Shown: positions 50,208 through 59,949 of the stretch, one piece after another
Position numbering within the stretch: position 1 is the first letter of the stretch
Layout of the letters: every line of letters starts with the position of its first letter
Origin: Bacteroidales bacterium H5
GTDB lineage: Bacteria; Bacteroidota; Bacteroidia; Bacteroidales; Muribaculaceae
Reading direction: 5' to 3'
NCBI GenBank assembly: GCA_001701225.1
Contig: DAAQ01000004.1
Coordinates: 1 to 64,000, forward strand
DNA: 64,000 nt
Made by a program: the position numbers and the translations under genes
The notes under the pieces: model-generated
What the model saw: only the letters and a program-made list of their open reading frames with translations
Database searches by the model: none
Told to the model about the DNA's origin: nothing

Positions 50208-51305
50208 TTATCTGAGTTTCACATCCACGCCGTCCTGCAAGGTTCCGACACCCTCGGTTATGATGACATCACCCACAGACAGCCCTGACTGTACTATATA
50301 CTGCTTCTTCTCTGCCACCGGCCTGACGGTAAGACGCACTGCATTGGCCTTACCGTCAACCACCTTGTAGGCATATACTTTGTCCTGCAGCTCGTATGTC
50401 GCAGACTGAGGTATCAGCACGACACCCTCCATCTGCTCGGCAAGACCGATATTGCCCGCGCCTCCGCTATGCAGCAGGCCGTTGCCGTTAGGGAATACGG
50501 CCCTCAGCGATACACTTCCCGTGGTCTTGTCGATGACACCGCTCATGCTCTCTATACGCCCCTGGGACTCGTATTCAGAGCCGTCATTGAGGTAGAGCCT
50601 CACGGACGGCATAGACTTGAGCACGGCATCAGTGCTTCCATGACGCCTTATCAGGCCTATCATCCTGTTCTCGGGAATAGAGAAATAGACATACATCTCA
50701 GAGTTGTCTGATACGGTGGTGAGCGGCGTCTGCATTCCGGGGCTCACAAGATAGCCCGCGCGATATGGCAACGTGCCGACAACACCGTCGCAGGGGCTTG
50801 AAATCACGGTGTATGACAGATTATTACGGGCATCTGTCACCTGTGCCTCGGCCTGCATACGGGCAGCTTCCGCCACCGACAGTGCATTACGGCTTTTCTT
50901 CAGCTCGAATTCAGAGATTACCTTCTGAGAGAAGAGCTGCTCCTTGCCTTCATAATCAAGCATGGCCGAAGCGACCTCTGCCTTTGCAGACTCAAGGTTT
51001 GCAAGAGCTGTCTGTAGAGCTGCCTGATAGGGCACCTGATCAATCACGAAGAGGGTCTGGCCCTTGTGCACATGCTGTCCCTCCTTTACATCGACCGATA
51101 CTATTTTCCCTGAAATCTGAGGGATGATCTCGACATCCTGCCGGCCCCTGAATGTCGCCGGATATCTGTCAACAATCTCCAATGCAGATTCTGTCACGCT
51201 CAGTGACGAATATTCTGTCTCAGGCATCTGTCCGGCTTCTTTCCTACACCCGGAAAGCATGACCGCGACCAGAAAAAGTAACACGGGAAGCTGTCTTTTT
51301 TCCAT
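50208..51305 (-). CDS. RND periplasmic adaptor, MFP family (365 aa)
   Basis: Lipoprotein-type N-terminus (LVAVMLSGC), a lipoyl half (GKIVSVDVKEGQHVHKGQTL), a helical hairpin (residues about 95-155), and a beta-barrel. Bridges the RND pump and the outer-membrane channel. First gene of the operon; the promoter is TAACTTTG at 51350-51343. Confidence 0.9.
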   Translation of the reverse strand: MEKRQLPVLLFLVAVMLSGCRKEAGQMPETEYSSLSVTESALEIVDRYPATFRGRQDVEIIPQISGKIVSVDVKEGQHVHKGQTLFVIDQVPYQAALQTALANLESAKAEVASAMLDYEGKEQLFSQKVISEFELKKSRNALSVAEAARMQAEAQVTDARNNLSYTVISSPCDGVVGTLPYRAGYLVSPGMQTPLTTVSDNSEMYVYFSIPENRMIGLIRRHGSTDAVLKSMPSVRLYLNDGSEYESQGRIESMSGVIDKTTGSVSLRAVFPNGNGLLHSGGAGNIGLAEQMEGVVLIPQSATYELQDKVYAYKVVDGKANAVRLTVRPVAEKKQYIVQSGLSVGDVIITEGVGTLQDGVDVKLR

Positions 51306-51342
51306 ATTATGATTCTGATTGGCGTTATGGTTTTTCAGGCTG

Positions 51343-51350
51343 CAAAGTTA
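51343..51350 (-). promoter_or_regulatory. promoter -7 box of the RND operon
   Basis: TAACTTTG, about 38 bp upstream of the adaptor start, in the gap shared with the divergent AraC gene. Confidence 0.6.
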
Positions 51351-51437
51351 GGTCTTATTCACAACCCCACTACAACACAAAACAAAACAGTTATGTCACT
51401 TTTGAAAACATAACGTCATTTATTGCCTGACAATCGC

Positions 51438-51445
51438 TATATTTG
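51438..51445 (+). promoter_or_regulatory. promoter -7 box of the araC-type regulator
   Basis: TATATTTG on the plus strand, 20 bp before the GTG start at 51465. Divergent with the RND promoter about 90 bp away. Confidence 0.55.
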
Positions 51446-51464
51446 CGTCATAATTTAAAAGACA

Positions 51465-52289
51465 GTGTCCCATACGCACTACATATCGTCATACGATACA
51501 GACCTCCGTGACGACATCGGCAGACCGATGCGTACCCGTGGTGGCATCCTCATGTTCTGCATCGCAGGATGTGCGGTAGTCGAATATAATTTCACGAGAC
51601 GGCCATTCAGACGTGGCTGCATGACAGCAATCTTCTCAGACACGCTCTTCTCGGTCGAGAAGGTGAGCCGGGATTTCCGTGTCAGAATATTCGAGCTATC
51701 CGTTTCCCTCGCCGACGAAGCCACATTCCTGTCGAGCGGCCCGTTTTTCGACTGGCTGGACGAGACACAGGTATTCATCATCCCCGAGACCTACAGAGAT
51801 ACAGTGAGGCTCTGGATCAGAGAAATGGAATGGATTGAAAAGCATTGTATCTCGGGATACAAGGAAATGATGATGCGCAACCAATGGCAGAATTTTTTCC
51901 TCGGATTCAAATCGGTCGTAAGACCCATGCTCGAGACAAGGGAAATGAAGACCATAAGCTCGTCAAGACGGCTTTTCAACCAATTCTGCCAATTGCTGTG
52001 CGAGAACTGCCGCACACGGCATGACGTAAGGTTTTATGCAGACAAACTCTGCATCACCCCCTATTACCTCTCGCGAGTAACATATCTCATATTCAAGGTC
52101 TCTCCCAAAGAACTCATTGACCGCCAGCTGATGATGGAGCTCAAAGCAGCGCTTACCACCACACATCTGACGGTCAAGGAGATTGCAGACAGATTCTGCT
52201 TTGAAAGTCCCTCATATCTGGGACGGTATTTCAGGAAACATGCAGGAATGACACCCATCGAGTACAGGGAGCGACATTCCGGCTCATAG
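51465..52289 (+). CDS. AraC-family transcription regulator (274 aa)
   Basis: GTG start. N-terminal sensing domain, then the AraC double helix-turn-helix at the C-terminus (LTVKEIADRFCFESPSYLGR, TPIEYRERH). It is divergent to the RND operon, a common arrangement for its regulator. The inducer is unknown. Confidence 0.8.
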   Translation: MSHTHYISSYDTDLRDDIGRPMRTRGGILMFCIAGCAVVEYNFTRRPFRRGCMTAIFSDTLFSVEKVSRDFRVRIFELSVSLADEATFLSSGPFFDWLDETQVFIIPETYRDTVRLWIREMEWIEKHCISGYKEMMMRNQWQNFFLGFKSVVRPMLETREMKTISSSRRLFNQFCQLLCENCRTRHDVRFYADKLCITPYYLSRVTYLIFKVSPKELIDRQLMMELKAALTTTHLTVKEIADRFCFESPSYLGRYFRKHAGMTPIEYRERHSGS

Positions 52290-53135
52290 TTCTATGACAT
52301 GCGGTGTGACGTCGGCGTCATGATTGGCAAGCGACTCGACACACTCTGCCGCCAGACTCTTCTCCCTGATCCACTGCAGGGATGCAAGCTGCTCCTTGCG
52401 GTTGTCGGCTATGCCGGGGAGAATCATCTCCTCCCACGACTTTCGGCCGTATGCCCCGTCGGAATCTATAAGCACATAGCGTCCATCGGGATTGGTAATC
52501 TTGACAGCCACAAGCCCCTCGGTGTGTCCCGGAATGTTCACGAGCTGGATGCTGCCGTCGCCAAACAGGTCGTACGAACGGCGGAAAGGGCCCTTGTCAC
52601 TGTTCCAGGGAAAGAGACCAACAGGCACACCTTCCCACCAGCGCTTCTGAAACCTGAACCGGTTAGTCAGAGAAAATTTTCCGACGAATTTCATTTCGGT
52701 TTCCGAGACGAGGATATGTCTGGCATCGGCTACCTGGTGCACACCGCACACATGGTCGCAATCGAGATGTGTCAGGATGACATAATCAATCTCTGATGTC
52801 TCCACCCCAAGCGCGCGGAGCTGTTCGTCAACCGCTTCTCCCGCGGGGAGATAGCCCTGGTTCATAGAGTACAGCACACGCCCGAGCTCGGCAATCTGTG
52901 CCTGGCGGTCCAGAACCCCGGCCGGACTTATGCGGCGGCTCCAGCCGGTGTCGACGAGGACCTTACCCTTGGGATGCTCGATATAATATGCCGATACAGG
53001 CATCCATACCCATTGCTTTTTGGAGACACCGATTCCGGCCACCTTCAGCGCACCTGCGCCATCGGTGTCGAACGGCAGATATGGCGACGTGAAGACACGG
53101 CCACAATGCAAAACATGTATCTTTATTGTATTCAT
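52284..53135 (-). CDS. metallo-beta-lactamase-fold hydrolase, lactonase-like (283 aa)
   Basis: Contains the zinc motif HLDCDH (ILTHLDCDHVCGVH), a PGHTEG histidine, a DSDG metal bridge and a late NHDADV. The N-terminal strand/loop pattern (VLVDTGWS) fits N-acyl-homoserine-lactonase-like enzymes. The substrate is likely a lactone or ester. Converges on the AraC gene (6-bp overlap). Confidence 0.7.
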   Translation of the reverse strand: MNTIKIHVLHCGRVFTSPYLPFDTDGAGALKVAGIGVSKKQWVWMPVSAYYIEHPKGKVLVDTGWSRRISPAGVLDRQAQIAELGRVLYSMNQGYLPAGEAVDEQLRALGVETSEIDYVILTHLDCDHVCGVHQVADARHILVSETEMKFVGKFSLTNRFRFQKRWWEGVPVGLFPWNSDKGPFRRSYDLFGDGSIQLVNIPGHTEGLVAVKITNPDGRYVLIDSDGAYGRKSWEEMILPGIADNRKEQLASLQWIREKSLAAECVESLANHDADVTPHVIEL

Positions 53136-53165
53136 ATCCGTATAACAGTTCTATGTCTATCATGT

Positions 53166-54800
53166 TCATGTGGTCTCCTCCCTGTGATAAGGCAGGAACC
53201 ATACCGCCACAGAGGTGACAAGCAGCAGAATCACTGTCTGACCCGTAATCTCCTTCATGGCGACTATCGCAGCCTGCACAGCGACACGTCCTCTCAACAC
53301 TGTGGCAGCCATCTGTTCGGCCTCAAGAGAATCCTTTCCGGCCGCCTGAGCCATCATCCGGCTTGCGCTGTAGGCTGATACAGCCGCAGTGTTGCCGGGC
53401 TCCATATCGTGCGCGAGCCTCGTGATGTGATATTGCTGTCTGTCATTGAGCCAGTTGGCATATATCGACGAACCGACCACAGGCGCTATGGCATTCCTCA
53501 TCCATATCATCAGGAAAACAAATGTCGCAAGGTATCGTGACGGGAGACTCTTCATGCCGAAGGCCGCAACCAGAGAATAGAGCATCAGCAATCCCGTATA
53601 ATTCAATATCACCGGGAGGGTAAGGTTGGAGAAGAGGCCCATGGTCTGATATTGGAAATAGAGATATGCATTTGCGGATGCCATAAGGAGGAATCCCGCG
53701 ACAAATATGACACGGAACCGCACCTTCAGGAGCACAAGGACTATGGAGAGCAGGAAACCCAGCACACACCCGACGATGGCCCACCGGCTCAGGAACGCGC
53801 TGTGCAGGTTGCTGACCGATGTCGACAGATGCGCGTAAGTCCCGACAAAGATATTGGCCGAATTGAATACCATCGTTATCAGGAACAGCAGCACCGACAT
53901 CCACACGTTGCGGTATGAGAATATCTCCAGTGGCAGATAGCGGTGCGCCCCGTGGTGGGCCATCCTCCATACAACTACGGCGGTGCCGAGGAGAGACAAG
54001 GCTGTCGAGAGACGGATGGCACCTGAATGAAACCAGTCGAGGGTCTTACCGTAGACCAGCACATAAGACATGGCGCACAGGGCTACCCCCATAGCCAGCA
54101 TATCGGCAAGCATATCCCATTCAAACCTATAGCGGACAGGCTTGCGCTCATCCTTCATGGTGCATATCGCCACGACTATACAGACAGCGAGCATCACGAC
54201 CACAGCATAATATGCGTCCTGCCACCGGTAGTGCCATGCAAACCAGGCAGTCACCATATTGCTGGCCTGCGAGATGATGAGTATGTAGAAATAGAGCAGA
54301 GGCATCAGCATGGTACGTTTCCGCTCAAGACCATATTGTACGTGGGGAGGGGGCTCCTGGGTCATGGTGAACATGGCCAGGGTATCCATGCCCGTGACAT
54401 ATGGCGCTATGGTAAATGTGCAGTTGAGCATCACTATGATGCGGACTATCCCTGTGAGGAGACATGCGCCCAGCATAACCGGCAGGGATGTCGTGACGGC
54501 ACAGCACAGATTCAAGACAATCAGGAGAGCGAAACACCTGATGTATGTCTCCCTGACACGCCGCGCCTCAAGGAAACGCACCATGAAGGGTGGAAAAAGG
54601 CACATCCCGATGCTGGTGAAAATGGCGGCAAGCTGTATGTCTTCCGTCCACATGCCTGTCGACCCGGCCATCTCGCTGATATTGCTCAGATATGCTCCTC
54701 CCGAGAATGTCGGGGGCACAAACATGAGGAGCAATATCAGGATTCCGAGCGGGCGAGGCACCCAGTCATGAAACGGGGCATTGCTCCTGTGCTCAGTCAT
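53166..54800 (-). CDS. MFS drug exporter, EmrB-like (544 aa)
   Basis: About 12-14 hydrophobic helices, a length (544) typical of DHA2-type H+ antiporters, and an adaptor gene (54793-55821) overlapping by 8 bp. Pumps amphiphilic compounds across the inner membrane in an EmrAB-TolC-type complex. Some family motifs appear degenerate. Confidence 0.78.
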   Translation of the reverse strand: MTEHRSNAPFHDWVPRPLGILILLLMFVPPTFSGGAYLSNISEMAGSTGMWTEDIQLAAIFTSIGMCLFPPFMVRFLEARRVRETYIRCFALLIVLNLCCAVTTSLPVMLGACLLTGIVRIIVMLNCTFTIAPYVTGMDTLAMFTMTQEPPPHVQYGLERKRTMLMPLLYFYILIISQASNMVTAWFAWHYRWQDAYYAVVVMLAVCIVVAICTMKDERKPVRYRFEWDMLADMLAMGVALCAMSYVLVYGKTLDWFHSGAIRLSTALSLLGTAVVVWRMAHHGAHRYLPLEIFSYRNVWMSVLLFLITMVFNSANIFVGTYAHLSTSVSNLHSAFLSRWAIVGCVLGFLLSIVLVLLKVRFRVIFVAGFLLMASANAYLYFQYQTMGLFSNLTLPVILNYTGLLMLYSLVAAFGMKSLPSRYLATFVFLMIWMRNAIAPVVGSSIYANWLNDRQQYHITRLAHDMEPGNTAAVSAYSASRMMAQAAGKDSLEAEQMAATVLRGRVAVQAAIVAMKEITGQTVILLLVTSVAVWFLPYHREETT

Positions 54801-55821
54801 GGCTGTCCCGCTTCACGTCTACCTTCACCACACACATCATTCCCGCGGCGGCATCTGTGCCGATCGGCTCGTCAAAATCGATCCTGACCGGGATGCGCTG
54901 CTGTATCTTCACAAAATTTCCGGCGGCATTGTCGACGGGAATCATCGAGTATTTCGACCCCGTTGCAGGGCTCAGGGATATCACGGTACCCCTGAACACA
55001 TGTCCGGGCAGGGCGTCGATTGCAATCTCCACAGGCTGTCCCTCGCGGATACGTCCTATCTGTGTCTCCTTGAAATTGGCTACGACCCATTTCCTGTTGT
55101 CGGGGACAATGGTCGTGATTGTCTGGCCGGGGTTCACGAGCTGGCCGGTCTCGATGTTGCGGCGTCCGAGCCACCCGTCTGCTGGTGCGGTTATCACGGT
55201 GTAGCTGAGATTCAGCTCAGCCATCTCAAGCGCAGCCTCGGCCCTCAGCACGGCAGCCTCGGCGTTATGCTGCCTCTGGCTCACCTCAGAGACCGACGAC
55301 CGTGCGGCCTCACGCTGGCGCCGCATGGCCACGACCCGGGCCCGTGCCATATCGAGCTCCGTCTTATATTGTTCCACTGTCACGGGTGTGGCGGCTTTCT
55401 TCTCGAGCAGTCTGGAATAGCGGGCATAGTCCCGTTCCAGCTTGGCGACACGCAACTCGGCCTCCTCGATAGAAGCATCATAGACCGTAGCACTGTTTGT
55501 AGCGGTATTTAGGCTATTGCCCGCGGCCTTGCGTCCGCTGCGGGCATCCATCACGGCGGCCTGCGCCTGCTTCAATGCTATCCGATATTCGCGGTCATCA
55601 ATGACCATCAAGGTGTCACCCTTTTTCACTTTCTGGTTCTCTGTAAAACGTATCTCCCTGATATAGCCCGGCACCTTCACGTTGATTGGAGAGATGTACT
55701 GCTCAATCTGGGCGTCATCTGTCTTCTCATAGGCACTGTCGGTAAACATAGACACGATTATGGCGATGGCGGCAATGAGGATTATCACAGCCACACCGTT
55801 GACAATAGTTTTCTTTTTCAT
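54793..55821 (-). CDS. EmrA-like membrane fusion protein (342 aa)
   Basis: One N-terminal helix (VAVIILIAAIAIIVSMF), lipoyl half (VPGYIREIRFTENQKVKKGD), a long coiled coil (about 100-200) and a second lipoyl half (SYTVITAPADGWLGRRNIET). Links the MFS exporter to an outer-membrane channel. Confidence 0.85.
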   Translation of the reverse strand: MKKKTIVNGVAVIILIAAIAIIVSMFTDSAYEKTDDAQIEQYISPINVKVPGYIREIRFTENQKVKKGDTLMVIDDREYRIALKQAQAAVMDARSGRKAAGNSLNTATNSATVYDASIEEAELRVAKLERDYARYSRLLEKKAATPVTVEQYKTELDMARARVVAMRRQREAARSSVSEVSQRQHNAEAAVLRAEAALEMAELNLSYTVITAPADGWLGRRNIETGQLVNPGQTITTIVPDNRKWVVANFKETQIGRIREGQPVEIAIDALPGHVFRGTVISLSPATGSKYSMIPVDNAAGNFVKIQQRIPVRIDFDEPIGTDAAAGMMCVVKVDVKRDSHD

Positions 55822-55834
55822 AATCCGTTATGGT

Positions 55835-57175
55835 TCATTCTGTAAGCAGTGATAGATTGCCTGAGAGGCGGAGCAATTCGAGCCGGGCAAGAAAGAACTG
55901 GCAATGAGCCTCGACACACGACGACTGGGCCGTGCGCATCTGCATCTCGTCCTGCAGCAGCGATGTCATGCTGCTCACCCCTTCCCGGTATTGTTCGGCA
56001 GTAAGGGCATAGACAGACTCGGCCTGACGGTAGCTCTGCTGTTGCGTCCTATAGACCTCGAGATTATGCTCCAGGCGCAGACGCGCATTCTCATATTCGG
56101 TATCGAGCCTGTCGCGCAACATCTCATAGTGGTTTGATGCCTGTCTGGCCTCGATACGGTAACGGGCTATCTCATGCCGCTTTGAATTGGCGTCAAATAT
56201 AGGGATGTTCACCGACACTCCGATAAAGCTGTTGCCAAACCAGTTGCCGGAGGCCGCGGACGTATGGAAAAAATGGCTGAACCGATCCTGATACCCTACC
56301 CCGCCGAGATATGCCGTCAGTCCGACAGACGGCAGATAGCCCGCACGGACAGCACGCATCCGTCTGTCCACGAGCTGCTGCTGTTCTCTGGCCAGCAGCA
56401 GCTCCGGCAACTCGCCGGTTACCCCGGTGCCGTCCGGCTGCCATGCCACCTCGGGAGTCCGGGCAATCTCAATATCATGCTCGGGAGGCAGGTCGAGGAG
56501 ATATTTCAGCATATTGAGCTGCTGCATATAAAGCATGGAATATGTGCCTCTGGCAGCCCTGAGGTTCTGCATGTTTATCTCTATCCTGCTGAGATCGACC
56601 TCAAGCACGACACCCTGGTCATACAGAGCCTTGGTGATATGGTATAGCTCTTCCATCCTCGATATGTTGCCGTCAAGGAGGATGCCCTGCTCCAGCGAGC
56701 ACCCGGCCATATAATAGAGCGTAGCTATGCGGACAGTAAGCTCCTCGACCCCTTTGCTGTATGAGAGCGATGATATGCGCTCGACCGTCTTGGCCACATC
56801 GACCGATGCAAATATAGTGCGGTTATACAGCGGCACATCCATGCGGATACCGGCATTGGCATTATACGGCATGCTCTTAATCTTCTGCCATGCAGGATTG
56901 TCCTGGAAATCATTTCCAAGCAGTGTCCCGGTGGTCACATTGACAGGATTCATGACAAAGCCTGTAAGCTGGAACGCACCGTTTATGACAGGGAGGAGTC
57001 TCGAACGGTTCTGCGTGACGGCGATACGGCTTCTGTCAATATCCAGCCGCGAATTGAGCAGCTCACGGTTATTCTCCAGACCGATCCGTATGCAGTCACT
57101 CAGTGTCAGCACCTGTGATGACGCACCACACACCGTGAGAAGGCAGCCCAGACATATTATCAGTGTCCTTTTCAT
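55835..57175 (-). CDS. TolC-like outer-membrane efflux protein (446 aa)
   Basis: Signal peptide (LIICLGCLLTVCGASSQ), two outer-membrane efflux repeats with long helices, typical TolC length. Completes a second tripartite pump; 13 bp upstream of the adaptor gene. Confidence 0.88.
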   Translation of the reverse strand: MKRTLIICLGCLLTVCGASSQVLTLSDCIRIGLENNRELLNSRLDIDRSRIAVTQNRSRLLPVINGAFQLTGFVMNPVNVTTGTLLGNDFQDNPAWQKIKSMPYNANAGIRMDVPLYNRTIFASVDVAKTVERISSLSYSKGVEELTVRIATLYYMAGCSLEQGILLDGNISRMEELYHITKALYDQGVVLEVDLSRIEINMQNLRAARGTYSMLYMQQLNMLKYLLDLPPEHDIEIARTPEVAWQPDGTGVTGELPELLLAREQQQLVDRRMRAVRAGYLPSVGLTAYLGGVGYQDRFSHFFHTSAASGNWFGNSFIGVSVNIPIFDANSKRHEIARYRIEARQASNHYEMLRDRLDTEYENARLRLEHNLEVYRTQQQSYRQAESVYALTAEQYREGVSSMTSLLQDEMQMRTAQSSCVEAHCQFFLARLELLRLSGNLSLLTE

Positions 57176-57185
57176 CGCAGTGTGC

Positions 57186-57827
57186 TCAGTCGCTTACAGT
57201 CGGACATTCGTGCAAGTAGCTGCGGTCCTTTATCATCCTGACCATGAAATCTGCGAGACCGTCGGCCGAGATGGTGAAACCTATCCCTTTGCCATCCAGA
57301 CTCGCCTTGATTTTCCCTGTGGGCTTACGCTCCTTTACAGTGGTTCCACGCACCACCGTCCAGTCGAGATTGCTCTTGAAGATATCTGCCTCCATGCGGT
57401 TTTTGTCATCTATGATCGGGATAAACCATCTCTGGAACAGCGGCATTATGACACGCCGGTATATTGCGGGGAGGAAAGCTATGCTGTCACCCGCACCGAT
57501 GACACTTATGGCGACGTACCTCTTGATTCCGGCACGCTCCATGCAGCGCATTATCACCCGGTTCGCATCCGACACAACCGTGGTTTTCCTGCCATCCCCT
57601 TTGCCTCCGATGCCAATGGTCTGTATGACGGCCTCGCTCCCGTCGAGGGCCCTCTGCACGTCGGCCGGATTAATCACCTCGCCGACAAAAACATGTAGCC
57701 GGGAATCATTCTCATTTATTTTCTCGGGATGCCGGGTCAGCACATTGACCTCATATCCGCAATCGAGCAGATGTCTCAGCACTGCCCGTCCAACGATACC
57801 TGTCGCACCAAAAAGAGTAACTTTCAT
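57186..57827 (-). CDS. NAD(P)-binding NmrA/SDR-like protein (213 aa)
   Basis: ATG 57827 chosen. Rossmann fold with the GATGIVGRAV dinucleotide motif at residues 7-16. A later VISVIGAGDS and a DWTVVRG strand match atypical short-chain dehydrogenase or NmrA proteins. Often redox sensors. Sits between the pump operon and the Crp/Fnr gene, with a palindrome upstream. Confidence 0.75.
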   Translation of the reverse strand: MKVTLFGATGIVGRAVLRHLLDCGYEVNVLTRHPEKINENDSRLHVFVGEVINPADVQRALDGSEAVIQTIGIGGKGDGRKTTVVSDANRVIMRCMERAGIKRYVAISVIGAGDSIAFLPAIYRRVIMPLFQRWFIPIIDDKNRMEADIFKSNLDWTVVRGTTVKERKPTGKIKASLDGKGIGFTISADGLADFMVRMIKDRSYLHECPTVSD

Positions 57828-57842
57828 ATCTTTTTTTTGGTG

Positions 57843-57888
57843 CAAAATTAGCTCTATCCCTTCACCCGCGACTGACACATTTGTGTCA
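57843..57888 (-). promoter_or_regulatory. NmrA-gene promoter with Crp/Fnr-type palindrome
   Basis: The -7 box TAATTTTG is at 57850-57843. The palindrome TGACACA-TT-TGTGTCA (57873-57888), 7-bp perfect arms, centres about 45 bp upstream of the expected start site, a usual position for activation by Crp/Fnr proteins. The regulator is encoded just upstream. Confidence 0.55.
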
Positions 57889-57894
57889 TTATCA

Positions 57895-58494
57895 TCATTT
57901 GCCTGCAAGTATTTTCTTGCGGATTCTCGTGAGGCTCTGACGCTCTATGCCGAGATACGACGACAGGTCCGTGACCGACACCCTTGATGCTATGTTGGAT
58001 TTTTCAGAAAGGAACCTGCGGTAACGGTCCTCAGCCCTGAGAAACAGGAAACTCTCTGTGCGACGCTCCCAGTCAGTAAATATCTCACCAAGCGCCAGAC
58101 GGTAGAACCGTTCTACGGCGTGGCTCCTATCACATAGCCTGTCAAGTACCTCGATCGGAAGGGAGAGATACTCGACAGGCTCGATGGCCTGGAAATAGAA
58201 TCGGCTCGGGAGCGAGCGGGTCGTCGAGAGATAATCTGTGAACAGGCGCCCTTCCTCCATGAAATTGACGGTAATCTCGTTGCCTGCGTCATCTACATAG
58301 AAGGCCCTGACAAGGCCGGACACCACATAATGCAGATGCCTGACACGCTCGCCGGCCTGGATGATGAACTGACGCGCAGACAGAGTGTGCTCTGTCAGAC
58401 ATCCGATGATGTCCGAGAGGGCGGCCTCTGAAATCCAGTCTACGCGCGCCCTGATTTTCTCCCGCAGGTAATCATATCGGCTATTCCTTTCCAT
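57895..58494 (-). CDS. Crp/Fnr-family regulator (199 aa)
   Basis: N-terminal cyclic-nucleotide-binding beta-barrel (GERVRHLHYVVSGLVRAFYV), C-terminal winged-helix region (SVTDLSSYLGIERQSLTRIR). No Fe-S cysteines visible. Expected to act at the nearby palindrome. Promoter TAATTTTG at 58509-58502. Confidence 0.82.
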   Translation of the reverse strand: MERNSRYDYLREKIRARVDWISEAALSDIIGCLTEHTLSARQFIIQAGERVRHLHYVVSGLVRAFYVDDAGNEITVNFMEEGRLFTDYLSTTRSLPSRFYFQAIEPVEYLSLPIEVLDRLCDRSHAVERFYRLALGEIFTDWERRTESFLFLRAEDRYRRFLSEKSNIASRVSVTDLSSYLGIERQSLTRIRKKILAGK

Positions 58495-58543
58495 ACAGTT
58501 GCAAAATTACAAAAAAGCGGATAAACCGGGAAACCGAAACGAC

Positions 58544-58583
58544 AAAATGCGTGCCCGGATGGCCGGGCCATCGGGACACGCAT
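58544..58583 (-). terminator. terminator after the MFS gene at 58606
   Basis: GCGTGTCCCGATGGCC pairs with GGCCATCCGGGCACGC, followed by ATTTTGTC on the minus strand. Confidence 0.7.
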
Positions 58584-58605
58584 CATATCATTTGCAACCG
58601 GGAGT

Positions 58606-59949
58606 TTATTTGCTGCCCGGGGCCGGAGTGCCGGAGGTGGTGGATGCAGGATGCTCGTATGAGTCGGGGTCGACCTTGAAGACAAAGTCTTTGCGTCTCC
58701 AGATGGCTACCGCAAACACTGCAAGGACGACAAAGCCGTTGAGGATGAACGAGAAATTGACGTCGCCCTGGGCATCGAAGAGCCTGCGCATGGCGCTGAC
58801 GATGAAGGGCACCAGCGAAATGCCGATATAGTTGCAGGTGAGCAGATAGGCGAAATACTCGGTCGACTTGGCTGAGGTGGGCGCGATATACGAGGTCTTG
58901 TCATAGATGACAGGCTGCACCACGCCATAACCGAGACCCATGATGAAGACACCGACGATGAAGCTCCAGTACCAGTGCAGCAGTCCGCAGATGAAAAGTC
59001 CGATCATGGCGACCAGAATTGCCACCATCATAGTCTTCTCGCGGAATATGGCGATGATACGTGTCAGCGCGAACCCCGACAGGGTCGCCGATGTGAAGAA
59101 CATCGCGGTGGCCACACCGACGTCGCCTGTCGAGAGCTTATAGTGCTCCATCGTGAAGGGCAGATAGTATGACACAATCTCGGTGGCGTAGGTCATGACG
59201 AAATAGAGTGCCATGACGCTCGACAGGAGGATGATGGTCTTGGGGCCGTGAAAATGGAAATTGACGTTGGTCGGTTTCTTGATGGCCACGGCCTTCCTTA
59301 CCTCGTCGTCTGATGTCGGCGGCTCCTTGAGGGGGGTGAAGGGGGGCGGTGTCACGTCATGCTTGTTGCCCTCGATATACTTGGCGGTCATGAAGGGTAT
59401 GAGGCATAGCGGAATGATGGGTATCATGTAGACTATGAAGGCGAGATGCCAGTTGATGGAGGCTACCCAGCCCACGAAAAGGGTGGCGAAGATGACGGTG
59501 AAATTACTGAGTGACGACTTCATGCCCAGCTGCTTTGTGCGTGCCTTGCCGACAAAATACTGCGATATGAGGCTGGCGGCCAGAGGGATGACGAGTCCGC
59601 AACCGACACCGAGCAGACAGCTGAGGATGATGAGCTGCACGATGGTGGTGGCGAAGAAATAGAGGATGCCTGTCAACGTGTAGAGTGCCAGTCCGATAGC
59701 AAGGATGGCAATCTGGTTTTTCGGCGTACAGATCTTGCCCGAGCAGAGGATGAACGGTATGGTAACGAGATTGGGCAATACGGTCAGCAACTGGATTTCC
59801 AGCTCTGTCACATGATGGAACACCTCGTCAAGCTTCCCCATGATCGGGGAGATAGCGAGTCCCGGCAGGTTGACGGTCAAGGAAATCGACAGGATTGCAA
59901 CCAGCGAGATAAATGGAATCTTACCGCATCCTGAATTAACGTATTTCAT
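58606..59949 (-). CDS. MFS transporter, paralogue of 61657-62994 (447 aa)
   Basis: Twelve hydrophobic helices; near-identical N-terminal motif to the plus-strand MFS (PGLAISPIMGxL). Both lie either side of a DcaP-like porin. Substrate not evident; an organic acid or bile-acid-like compound fits the neighbours. Confidence 0.75.
   Translation of the reverse strand: MKYVNSGCGKIPFISLVAILSISLTVNLPGLAISPIMGKLDEVFHHVTELEIQLLTVLPNLVTIPFILCSGKICTPKNQIAILAIGLALYTLTGILYFFATTIVQLIILSCLLGVGCGLVIPLAASLISQYFVGKARTKQLGMKSSLSNFTVIFATLFVGWVASINWHLAFIVYMIPIIPLCLIPFMTAKYIEGNKHDVTPPPFTPLKEPPTSDDEVRKAVAIKKPTNVNFHFHGPKTIILLSSVMALYFVMTYATEIVSYYLPFTMEHYKLSTGDVGVATAMFFTSATLSGFALTRIIAIFREKTMMVAILVAMIGLFICGLLHWYWSFIVGVFIMGLGYGVVQPVIYDKTSYIAPTSAKSTEYFAYLLTCNYIGISLVPFIVSAMRRLFDAQGDVNFSFILNGFVVLAVFAVAIWRRKDFVFKVDPDSYEHPASTTSGTPAPGSK

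Noticed and set aside
51465..52289. AraC gene as part of the prophage
   Set aside because: It is divergent to, and shares a promoter region with, a chromosomal RND operon beyond the phage border terminator.
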